A DNA stretch of 12,191 nucleotides, taken from Candidatus Izemoplasmatales bacterium (lineage in GTDB: Bacteria; Bacillota_I; Bacilli_A; Izemoplasmatales; Hujiaoplasmataceae). The translations under genes and the position numbers were made by a program. Below, in pieces: positions 6,301 through 12,191 of the stretch. Position 1 is the stretch's first letter; each line of letters begins with the position of its first letter. Under the pieces are notes generated by a model that saw nothing but the letters and a program-made list of their open reading frames with translations, was not told the origin of the DNA and ran no database searches. The stretch lies in NCBI GenBank assembly GCA_028691335.1, contig JAQUZK010000022.1:1-12191 (forward strand). Reading direction: 5' to 3'.

Positions 6301-6702
6301 TTATAGTAAACTATTTTGAACTCTTTCTATCAAATCTAAAACTTTTAATCTTATCAAATCTCGGGTTTTCTCAAATTCGAGTTTCGGATTTCCACTAGGG
6401 TCATCCAATCCCCAATCTTCTCGATATTTTGTTGGAATAAAAGGACACTCCACGCCACAGCCCATAGTAATTAAAACATCTACTTCGTTTGGAATCTCAG
6501 TTAATAACTTACTTCTAGAATATGACATGTCAACTCCTAAATCCTCCATAACCTCTATTGCCAAAGGCTTAGGAGATGGATATTTCTCAGTTCCTGCAGA
6601 ATAGACTTCAAAACTACCGTCATTATAATGATTTAAAAAGCCTTCTGCCATTATACTTCTACAACTATTATGCGTACAAATAAAAGCCACTTTTGTTTTC
6701 AT
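6301..6702 (-). CDS. arsC: Arsenate reductase, low-molecular-weight phosphatase fold (ArsC type)
   Basis: A 133-residue protein of the low-molecular-weight tyrosine phosphatase fold. The phosphate-binding loop CTHNSCRS holds C9, C14 and R15; DDPSG at 100-104 carries the general acid. Two further cysteines, C82 and C86 in MGCGVECP, suit the relay of redox-type ArsC enzymes that reduce arsenate to arsenite, whereas plain phosphatases lack such a pair. The pI258 enzyme as I recall it has its relay cysteines at 82 and 89, so this closer GCGxxC spacing is a different subtype, similar to actinobacterial and clostridial forms. Reductant (thioredoxin or another thiol) is not determinable. GAGAGG (6713-6708) precedes the ATG, and the gene starts 17 nt after phoR, so it is almost certainly in the Pho transcript. 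A phosphotyrosine phosphatase role is the less likely alternative. Confidence 0.85.
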   Translation of the reverse strand: MKTKVAFICTHNSCRSIMAEGFLNHYNDGSFEVYSAGTEKYPSPKPLAIEVMEDLGVDMSYSRSKLLTEIPNEVDVLITMGCGVECPFIPTKYREDWGLDDPSGNPKLEFEKTRDLIRLKVLDLIERVQNSLL

Positions 6703-6719
6703 AAAAACCTCTCTTAAAC

Positions 6720-8426
6720 TTATGTTAAATGTAACTCTGACTTAGGAAAAGTAACAATTACTTCAGTTCCTACATTTTCTTCACTATTAAGCTCAATTTT
6801 ACCGTTATAATTTAAAACTATATGTTTTACAATTGACAATCCTAAACCGGTTCCTTTAGAAGACTTACTCCTTGCTTTATCAACTCGATAAAATCTTTCA
6901 AAAACCCGACTTAAATCTGATTTTGGTATACCGATTCCATTATCCTTAATTTCAAACTTAATGTTATCAGAGTCTGAAAAAACTTTAATAAAAACATTAC
7001 CATTAAGTTTTCCGTATTTTATTGCGTTTTCAATTAAATTTTTAAACAATTGATAAAAGTCATCTTCGCTAAAATATATTGTTAAATTTTCAACCTCTAA
7101 ATCTATAACTGTCTTACTTTCATTTATCAAAACCCTAAGTGTTTCAATAATATTATCTATTGACGATCTAATGCTAATCATTCTTTTTGAGTTTTTTTGG
7201 TTTCTATTTTCATATTCAGATAAAGTTAACATATCCATAACTAAATTATCCATTCTTTTAGCTTCTGAATGTATTCTAGATATCAAATCATCTACAGTAT
7301 TCTTATCTTTAGCAAGTCCTTGAATAATTAAATCAGTAGATCCAATTATAGTTGTAAGTGGGGATTTTAATTCATGAGAAGCATTGACGAAAAAGTCTCG
7401 TTTTAACACTTCTATATTCTTTAAAGTTGTTATATCTGTGTAGATTAATATAACGCCTGAGTTAAAACTCCACGCTTCATCGGTGTATGTAATCATAACT
7501 GAATAATACTTATCCCCGATATTGCTTACAAGATTAATATTATTTTTTTCTTTGTATACTTCATTTATTGCTTTTTGGATATCTTCATCCCTGAATAAGT
7601 ATCTATAATCCTTATTAATATTGAAATCAATATTAAAATTATATAAATTTTTCAAATAATCATTTAGAAGAATTATTTTGGCATTTGAATCTAAAACACA
7701 AATTCCTTGATTCATATGTTTTAATAGAAAATCAGTTTTATTCTTTTCAGTTCTTAAAGAATTTATGTTTTCTGATATAGTTTTATTAATAATATTAATC
7801 TCACTTACCAAACCACTAATTTCATCAAATTTAACCATTTGATCAATCTCTTTAAATTTACCTTCATTAACATCTTCAAGTATCGTTTTAACCTCTTCTA
7901 AAGGTTTCATTGAGTAATTAAGCAGGTATGTAACAACTATAATCGATAAAGTTAATATTAGTATCCCTACAACAATAGAAAGTGCAACAAAATCATTTAA
8001 AAAAGTCATTATAGACCCGCTAGGAATAGCTACTCTTAAATAGTCTCCATTATCAAGATTTGTCGCAAGGTACATCATATCAATCTTTAGGGTATTAGAA
8101 TATCTTGTGTAGACTTTTCCAATATTAACTATTTCTGGACGATTAAGATGATTGTCTAAATTATCAACCAAAGAGTCAATAATCACGTCCCCTTGAGAAT
8201 CTATAAATGTTATTCGCAGATAATTATCTATAACCTTGTACTTATCAATTATTTGAGTTTCATCAAGATTTTCATAGTCAACCTTAACAATCTCTAAATA
8301 ATTATTTAAATTTAACTCAGTGACTTTATGCATGCTATTTCTTGCGAAAAGTGTGGCTCCTAAAATGAAGATACCGATAGAAAAAAATATTATGGAAATA
8401 AAAATCCAGTTAATTTTTCTTTTCAT
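6720..8426 (-). CDS. phoR: Phosphate sensor histidine kinase PhoR
   Basis: A 568-residue membrane kinase. TM1 is about 7-28, an extracytoplasmic sensor region 30-143, TM2 about 145-168, then HAMP (169-220), a PAS domain (about 228-335), and the kinase core. The phosphorylated His351 is in NASHELKSPL; the N box NLIENAIKYG is at 463-472; G1 DNGIGI at 495-500; F box FERFYR at 509-514; G2 GTGLGL at 525-530, all intact. This is the domain order of PhoR/WalK-type kinases, and position after pst-phoU-phoP makes PhoR the natural call. The ATG overlaps the phoP stop by 4 nt (ATGA) and lacks a strong ribosome binding site of its own, so translation is probably coupled to phoP. It is expected to phosphorylate PhoP when phosphate import is limiting, with PhoU and the Pst transporter restraining it. 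Confidence 0.93.
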   Translation of the reverse strand: MKRKINWIFISIIFFSIGIFILGATLFARNSMHKVTELNLNNYLEIVKVDYENLDETQIIDKYKVIDNYLRITFIDSQGDVIIDSLVDNLDNHLNRPEIVNIGKVYTRYSNTLKIDMMYLATNLDNGDYLRVAIPSGSIMTFLNDFVALSIVVGILILTLSIIVVTYLLNYSMKPLEEVKTILEDVNEGKFKEIDQMVKFDEISGLVSEINIINKTISENINSLRTEKNKTDFLLKHMNQGICVLDSNAKIILLNDYLKNLYNFNIDFNINKDYRYLFRDEDIQKAINEVYKEKNNINLVSNIGDKYYSVMITYTDEAWSFNSGVILIYTDITTLKNIEVLKRDFFVNASHELKSPLTTIIGSTDLIIQGLAKDKNTVDDLISRIHSEAKRMDNLVMDMLTLSEYENRNQKNSKRMISIRSSIDNIIETLRVLINESKTVIDLEVENLTIYFSEDDFYQLFKNLIENAIKYGKLNGNVFIKVFSDSDNIKFEIKDNGIGIPKSDLSRVFERFYRVDKARSKSSKGTGLGLSIVKHIVLNYNGKIELNSEENVGTEVIVTFPKSELHLT

Positions 8427-9109
8427 AACGTTAACTTATACCCGACCCCTCTAACTGTCTCAATTACAGTTTTATTCAAGCCAACTTCATTTAACTTTCT
8501 TCTAAGTTCTTTTATATGAACATCTAAAGTCCTAGTTTCGCCAAAAAAATCGTATCCCCATACATTGTTTAATAGTTCTTCTCTAGATAATAATTTATTG
8601 GAATTCTTGATAAAGTATTCCATAAGTGAGAATAGTTTTTTGTTAAGAATAGCGGATTTTTCTTCATATATTACTGTATAGTTATTATAATCTAATCTGA
8701 GACCATTGATTACTGTATCTTTATCTTTAACTTCATTGTTTTTTCTTCTTAGTAGAGCCTTAACTCTTGAAACTAATTCTAAAACACCAAAAGGTTTAAC
8801 TAAATAATCATCGGCTCCTAAATCTATTCCAACAACTTTATCTATTTCTGATGTTTTAGCGGATATAACCATGATTAAAATATCCTTAAACTTCTCGATT
8901 TTTTTTATTTTCCTGATAATGTCCAACCCACTAATATCAGGAAGCATAATATCTACTAATAGTAAATCTGGTTTTTCTTTTTCCATAGCAGAAAAAAGTG
9001 ATATTCCACTATTAAAAAGAGAAATTTCAAATTGAGAGTTCTCTAATGCTATTTTTATTACATTTTGAATATCTAAGTCGTCTTCAACAGAATATATTAG
9101 TGGTTTCAA
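8423..9109 (-). CDS. phoP: Phosphate response regulator PhoP (OmpR family)
   Basis: A 228-residue response regulator when started at TTG 9109 (MKPLIYSVEDD). The receiver domain has E9, D10 and D11, phospho-acceptor D53 in LLVDIMLP, S83 and K105 in VKPF. The C-terminal winged helix (about 135-228) shows TRTLDVHIKELRRKL and VIETVRGVGYKL, the usual OmpR/PhoB DNA-binding signature. The TTG is chosen because TTGAGG sits 5 nt upstream and the protein then begins exactly where the receiver fold begins; the frame extends 10 codons further to another TTG at 9139 with no ribosome binding site. The site includes the phoU stop codon, linking the two. It should activate phosphate-starvation genes. No clear PhoP-box repeats are visible in the window, whose pst promoter is off to the right. 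Pho identity rests on context. Confidence 0.92.
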   Translation of the reverse strand: MKPLIYSVEDDLDIQNVIKIALENSQFEISLFNSGISLFSAMEKEKPDLLLVDIMLPDISGLDIIRKIKKIEKFKDILIMVISAKTSEIDKVVGIDLGADDYLVKPFGVLELVSRVKALLRRKNNEVKDKDTVINGLRLDYNNYTVIYEEKSAILNKKLFSLMEYFIKNSNKLLSREELLNNVWGYDFFGETRTLDVHIKELRRKLNEVGLNKTVIETVRGVGYKLTL

Positions 9110-9116
9110 TTTAGCC

Positions 9117-9767
9117 TCAATTTCTATGATGACCAACAATAGAAAATATTACCCATTCCGCAATATTTACTGCATGATCACCAATTCTCTCAAGATATTT
9201 AGCTGCCATCATTAGATAAATCGCATAATCTGCGTCTATATTATCTTGCCTTATAGCTTCAGCTACAAGGTGTTGAATTTCAGTAAAATAGTCATCAACG
9301 ATATCATCGTTATCAATAACTTTTAAAGCAATATTTTGATCTTGATTAACAAACGACTCTAAAGCCATTTTTATCATTTTTTCACTTTCATCAACCATTT
9401 TGTTTACTTGAGGAACAAGATATGGCTTATTGTTTTTTTCCATGAAAACAGTCAATTTTGAGATGTCAGCAGCGTGATCTCCAATTCGCTCTAAGTCTGT
9501 AATCATTTTAAGCACTGAAGTTATCAGTCTTAAATCCCTAGCTACAGGCTGTTCTTTAAGAATTATTCTCATACAATCCTTTTCTATATCATACTCAAAT
9601 TGGTTAACAATTTTATCATCTTTAATAATTTTATTCGCTAAATCTGAATTCATCTCAATGAATGATTTTAGTGATAAATGTATGTTTTTAATAACTAAAT
9701 CACCCATTTTTATTAGGCTTAGCTTTAGCTCCTCTAATTCATAATCGAATTGTGTTCTATTAGTCAT
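9117..9767 (-). CDS. phoU: Phosphate signalling protein PhoU
   Basis: A 216-residue two-repeat helical protein, normal length for PhoU. Each half ends with the metal-binding signature: ERIGDHAADI at 93-102 and ERIGDHAVNI at 193-202. PhoU is a cytoplasmic negative regulator that connects the PstB/PstC/PstA transporter with the PAS-containing kinase PhoR and limits phosphate uptake when phosphate is plentiful. The ATG at 9767 is preferred, since GGAGG lies 5 nt upstream; another in-frame ATG at 9779 overlaps that ribosome binding site and would add only MEVF. A good promoter lies in the 49-nt gap after pstB, so phoU and the genes after it may be made at a basal level when pst is off. Its stop codon is inside the phoP ribosome binding site. 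Confidence 0.96.
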   Translation of the reverse strand: MTNRTQFDYELEELKLSLIKMGDLVIKNIHLSLKSFIEMNSDLANKIIKDDKIVNQFEYDIEKDCMRIILKEQPVARDLRLITSVLKMITDLERIGDHAADISKLTVFMEKNNKPYLVPQVNKMVDESEKMIKMALESFVNQDQNIALKVIDNDDIVDDYFTEIQHLVAEAIRQDNIDADYAIYLMMAAKYLERIGDHAVNIAEWVIFSIVGHHRN

Positions 9768-9783
9768 AAAGACCTCCATATAA

Positions 9784-9812
9784 ATTATATATTATTTATT
9801 ATTTTAATTCAA
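9784..9812 (-). promoter_or_regulatory. Candidate internal promoter before phoU
   Basis: TTGAAT (9812-9807), 17-nt spacer and TATAAT (9789-9784) lie entirely in the pstB-phoU gap. The predicted start is near 9777, immediately upstream of GGAGG, giving a very short leader like the one predicted for spoVG, which has the same -35 hexamer. The gap is A/T-rich, which raises the chance of an accidental match. Confidence 0.5.
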
Positions 9813-9816
9813 TGAA

Positions 9817-10575
9817 TCAACCGAAACGACCTGTAATATAATCTTCAGTTTTTGATTCTTTAGGTGCAGTAAATACAACATCAGTTTGATTGTATTCAAT
9901 CAACTCTCCAGATAAGAAGAAAGCAGTGTTATCTGATATTCTAGCTGCTTGTTGCATAGAGTGAGTTACAATTACTATTGCATAATTCTTTTTTAGATCG
10001 TTAATTAACTCTTCTATCTTAAGTGTCGCTATTGGATCTAGCGCACTTGTTGGTTCATCCATTAAGATAACTTCAGGTTCCATAGCTATTGCTCTAGCAA
10101 TGCAGAGCCTTTGTTGTTGTCCTCCAGATAAGCCCATTGCACTTTCTTTTAGTCTATCTTTAACTTCTTCCCATAGAGCTGCTTTTTTAAGTGAAGACTC
10201 TACTATTTTATATAGTTGGTTTTTATTTTTCAAACCTTGACATCTCGGACCATAAGCTACATTATCAAAGATAGTCATGGGAAAAGGATTTGGTTTTTGA
10301 AAAACCATACCAACTTTTGTTCTCAGAGATATTACATCATAATTCTTTTGATAAACGTCTTCACTGTGATATAAAACGTTACCAGATATCTTACATTTAT
10401 CATTTTGATCATTCATTCTATTTAAACATCTTAAAAAAGTTGATTTTCCGCAACCAGATGGCCCAATTAAAGCCGTTACTTTATTTTTTTCGATGTCAAT
10501 GTTTATATTATTTAATGCTTGAAATGTTCCGTAATGCAAATTTAGATTAGAAATAGTAAATACTGAATTTTCCAT
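9817..10575 (-). CDS. pstB: Phosphate ABC transporter ATP-binding protein PstB
   Basis: A 252-residue ATPase that powers the high-affinity PstSCAB phosphate importer. Walker A GPSGCGKST is at 38-46, Q-loop Q93 is in VFQKPNPFPMTIFDNVAYGP (a PstB-specific stretch), signature LSGGQQQR at 149-156, Walker B VILMDEPTSALD at 169-180, and switch histidine H205 in THSM; all are intact. The C-terminus DYITGRFG is typical for PstB. It starts 1 nt after the pstA stop, and its ribosome binding site AGGAGG is contained in the last pstA codons, so translation is coupled. The next gene, phoU, follows after 49 nt that hold a possible promoter. Confidence 0.97.
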   Translation of the reverse strand: MENSVFTISNLNLHYGTFQALNNINIDIEKNKVTALIGPSGCGKSTFLRCLNRMNDQNDKCKISGNVLYHSEDVYQKNYDVISLRTKVGMVFQKPNPFPMTIFDNVAYGPRCQGLKNKNQLYKIVESSLKKAALWEEVKDRLKESAMGLSGGQQQRLCIARAIAMEPEVILMDEPTSALDPIATLKIEELINDLKKNYAIVIVTHSMQQAARISDNTAFFLSGELIEYNQTDVVFTAPKESKTEDYITGRFG

Positions 10576-10576
10576 T

Positions 10577-11788
10577 TTATCCTCCTTGATTGATTCTCTT
10601 CATGTAATTTCTTGAAATCAACTTTATTAATAGATTTAGAAATAACACTGTTGCTAAAATGATTATTGAAATAGTGCTCGCTAGCTCTATGTTAGCTGGT
10701 TCATCAGTCATGAGTGACCAAATGTGCACAGCAAGTGTTGTAGATTTTCCGAAAATTGAAATCTCATCTTTTACCGCTGTTCCTACAGCGAAAATTAAAG
10801 CTGCACTTTCTCCAATAATTCTTCCTATTGATAATAAAGTAGCTGTTAATATTCCGAGTAAAGCTGATCTTAAAACAACTTTAAATGTAGTTTGAGTATT
10901 ATTAGCACCTAGAGCTAATGAGGCTTGTCTAAAATCATCAGGAACAACCTTCAATGATTCTTCAGTTGATCTTATGATTACCGGTAATAGAATCACCGCT
11001 AATGTTAAGCTACCAGAAAGAATATTCGCACTTGTTGCAGGTGTATATTTGATAGTTAAAGGAACAAAAACCGCTAAACCCATTAATCCAAAGATGATAC
11101 TTGGAACTCCAGTAAGCATTTCTATCATACCTCGAATGAAATTTGTAAATCTATTCTTTTTTGCAAACTCATTTAAATATATTGCAGTAAATATCCCTAC
11201 TGGTAAAGCAAAAATTAATGTCAGTCCAATAACATAGAATGTTGTTATAAGAGAACCTCTAATACCTCCCCCAAGAGACGAAAAGACAATTTCTCTAAAC
11301 TCGTTTTCTTGATCAAGAGCTTCAATCATTTTCTTAGCTCCATTCATACTAAGGGCTGAAGGTTTATCATAAAATTTAATTGAAGTTACAATGTTTCCGT
11401 TTTCGATTTTAAAGTCTAAATTATCTGTGTTATTCTTATCAAACATATTATTTAATGGTGAGTCTATAGCTACATAAGAGACTACTATAACTGTTTTTCC
11501 TTCTCTATCAATATCATCTGAGAAAGCGACACCCCACTTCTCTGAGTAATAATCATTATCTGTCAAAAAATCTGGTTTATCAGTGTTTGAATAACTTGTT
11601 ATTTCTTCAATTCCGCCATTATAAAACTGAGCATGATAATCATTTGTGATAAGACCCCAATTAATTAAGGTATATCCATTCTTTATAACAAATATAAAGA
11701 TAAGTGACAAGATTAAAACAACGAAAATAGCGGAAAAATATGTAGTTATTTGTAATAGTTTATCAATTATTTTACGTTTACTTGACAT
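10577..11788 (-). CDS. pstA: Phosphate ABC transporter permease PstA with an extra extracytoplasmic insertion
   Basis: One of two membrane subunits of the phosphate importer, here 403 residues when many PstA proteins are about 280-300. TM1 (about 11-35) is followed by a polar stretch at about 45-170, rich in charged and aromatic residues, before the conserved permease core begins at GGGIRGSLITTFYVIG. The core contains five more membrane segments and the EAA coupling loop at 276-295 (EESLKVVPDDFRQASLALGA), which contacts PstB. The ATG at 11788 is favoured, with TAGGT 7 nt upstream; the ATG at 11794 is too close to that site. It overlaps the pstC stop by 11 nt. The extra domain would face the outside, where the binding protein PstS docks. 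Function of the insertion is unknown. PstA rather than PstC is supported by gene order. Confidence 0.93.
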   Translation of the reverse strand: MSSKRKIIDKLLQITTYFSAIFVVLILSLIFIFVIKNGYTLINWGLITNDYHAQFYNGGIEEITSYSNTDKPDFLTDNDYYSEKWGVAFSDDIDREGKTVIVVSYVAIDSPLNNMFDKNNTDNLDFKIENGNIVTSIKFYDKPSALSMNGAKKMIEALDQENEFREIVFSSLGGGIRGSLITTFYVIGLTLIFALPVGIFTAIYLNEFAKKNRFTNFIRGMIEMLTGVPSIIFGLMGLAVFVPLTIKYTPATSANILSGSLTLAVILLPVIIRSTEESLKVVPDDFRQASLALGANNTQTTFKVVLRSALLGILTATLLSIGRIIGESAALIFAVGTAVKDEISIFGKSTTLAVHIWSLMTDEPANIELASTISIIILATVLFLNLLIKLISRNYMKRINQGG

Positions 11789-12191
11789 CGACATTACCTA
11801 TCTTTCTTTTAACGTAATTAAGTCCTCTATTTGTTATTAATATGACAATCATAAGTATAATCCCCACACTGAATCTAATATCATAATCAATACCAATCGT
11901 TTCTTTAAGGCCTTGTAACATTGTTGAAGTTAAAGTTGAAGTTATATCAAAAACTCCAAAATTAGGGCCTGTTCGTGAATTACCAGCAACAAGACTTACG
12001 GCAGTAGCTTCTCCTAAAGCTCTACCTATGCCCAAAATAGCTGAAGAGAATATACCAGATTTAGTACTTGTTAAAATAACTTTAAAATTAGTCTGAGTTT
12101 TTGTTGCGCCAAGAGCTAAAGACCCTTGCTCTATTTCCTTACCGACACTTCTTATAGCTACTTCAGATAAAGCGGTTATCGTTGGGAGAAT
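11778..12191 (-). CDS. pstC: Phosphate ABC transporter permease PstC (partial, C-terminal 137 residues)
   Basis: The frame is open from the window edge to the TAA at 11780, so the gene starts off-window; any start codon near 12035 would cut through the conserved core. The visible part begins with ILPTITALSEVAI and contains the EAA coupling loop with GSLALGAT, then the PstC hallmark GIGRALGEATAVSLVAGN, one or two membrane helices, and a basic end NYVKRKIGN. PstC pairs with PstA to form the membrane channel of the high-affinity phosphate importer. Its last codons carry the pstA ribosome binding site and start. Upstream genes (pstS is expected) and the main operon promoter lie outside the window. 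Confidence 0.95.
   Translation of the reverse strand: MLPTITALSEVAIRSVGKEIEQGSLALGATKTQTNFKVILTSTKSGIFSSAILGIGRALGEATAVSLVAGNSRTGPNFGVFDITSTLTSTMLQGLKETIGIDYDIRFSVGIILMIVILITNRGLNYVKRKIGNVDVK

Noticed and set aside
8423..9109. Assigning the two-component pair as WalR/WalK (essential cell-wall pair)
   Set aside because: Domain order would allow it, but the position directly after pstCAB-phoU and the absence of the walHIJ-type neighbours favour PhoP/PhoR.
6703..9816. PhoP-binding repeats (TTAACA-like, 11-bp period)
   Set aside because: Short matches to TTAACA/TTTACA occur as expected in A/T-rich DNA but not as paired, regularly spaced repeats before any gene; the main pst promoter is outside the window.
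10290..10550. Open plus-strand frame of 86 codons inside pstB
   Set aside because: It lies wholly antisense to a strongly conserved ATPase, has no ribosome binding site or family resemblance, and is explained by low-GC codon use of the opposite strand. The same applies to open plus-strand frames at 1156-1362, 2950-3558, 10659-11237 and 11646-11840.
1..12191. CRISPR array, insertion sequence, attachment site, tRNA or rRNA
   Set aside because: No regularly spaced repeats, transposase or integrase genes, terminal inverted repeats, cloverleaf-forming segments or conserved rRNA stretches were seen on either strand.

Overview
The window is a low-GC stretch (roughly 30% G+C by eye) with every recognisable gene on the minus strand, so it reads right to left. 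TGA is used as a true stop (pstB, phoU, phoP, the membrane protein) and TGG encodes Trp, which argues against the Mycoplasma/Spiroplasma code. A T-box, SpoVG, a PhoP/PhoR pair, a YolD protein, AGGAGG-type ribosome binding sites and the MEP-pathway gene ispE together indicate a low-GC Firmicute. An anaerobic Clostridia/Tissierellia-type organism is my best guess from gene content, not a proof.

Right block (12191 to 6301): a phosphate module in the order pstC (partial), pstA, pstB, phoU, phoP, phoR, arsC. Spacing is very tight: pstC/pstA overlap, pstA/pstB are 1 nt apart, the phoU stop lies in the phoP ribosome binding site, and phoP/phoR share ATGA. PstC/A/B import phosphate with an off-window binding protein. 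PhoU links transporter state to the kinase PhoR, which phosphorylates PhoP. An arsenate-reductase-like gene ends the run, followed by a clear terminator. A good internal promoter just before phoU could express the regulatory half separately.

Middle block (6123 to 2913): a Y-family translesion polymerase (UvrX/UmuC type) overlapping a YolD-like gene, then a strong promoter, a polytopic membrane protein of unknown function, and ispE overlapping it by 11 nt. spoVG follows with its own promoter and terminator, then prs (PRPP synthetase) with its own terminator. This resembles the widespread ispE-purR-spoVG-glmU-prs neighbourhood with purR and glmU missing.

Left block (1408 to 1): an alpha/beta hydrolase of the YjfP/YitV type, then a consensus promoter and a complete T-box riboswitch whose terminator lies directly before a TTG-started AlkD-like DNA alkylation repair gene that runs off the window. 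The T-box ahead of a DNA repair gene is the most unusual arrangement here. The antiterminator base expected to face the tRNA discriminator is U (pairs with A73), and the specifier region reads GAA-AAA-C, which together favour tRNA-Lys.

I see no CRISPR array, insertion sequence, tRNA or rRNA, and no convincing wholly new system. The items most worth following are the T-box/alkD pairing, a PstA with an inserted extracytoplasmic domain of about 125 residues, and arsC inside the Pho cluster.
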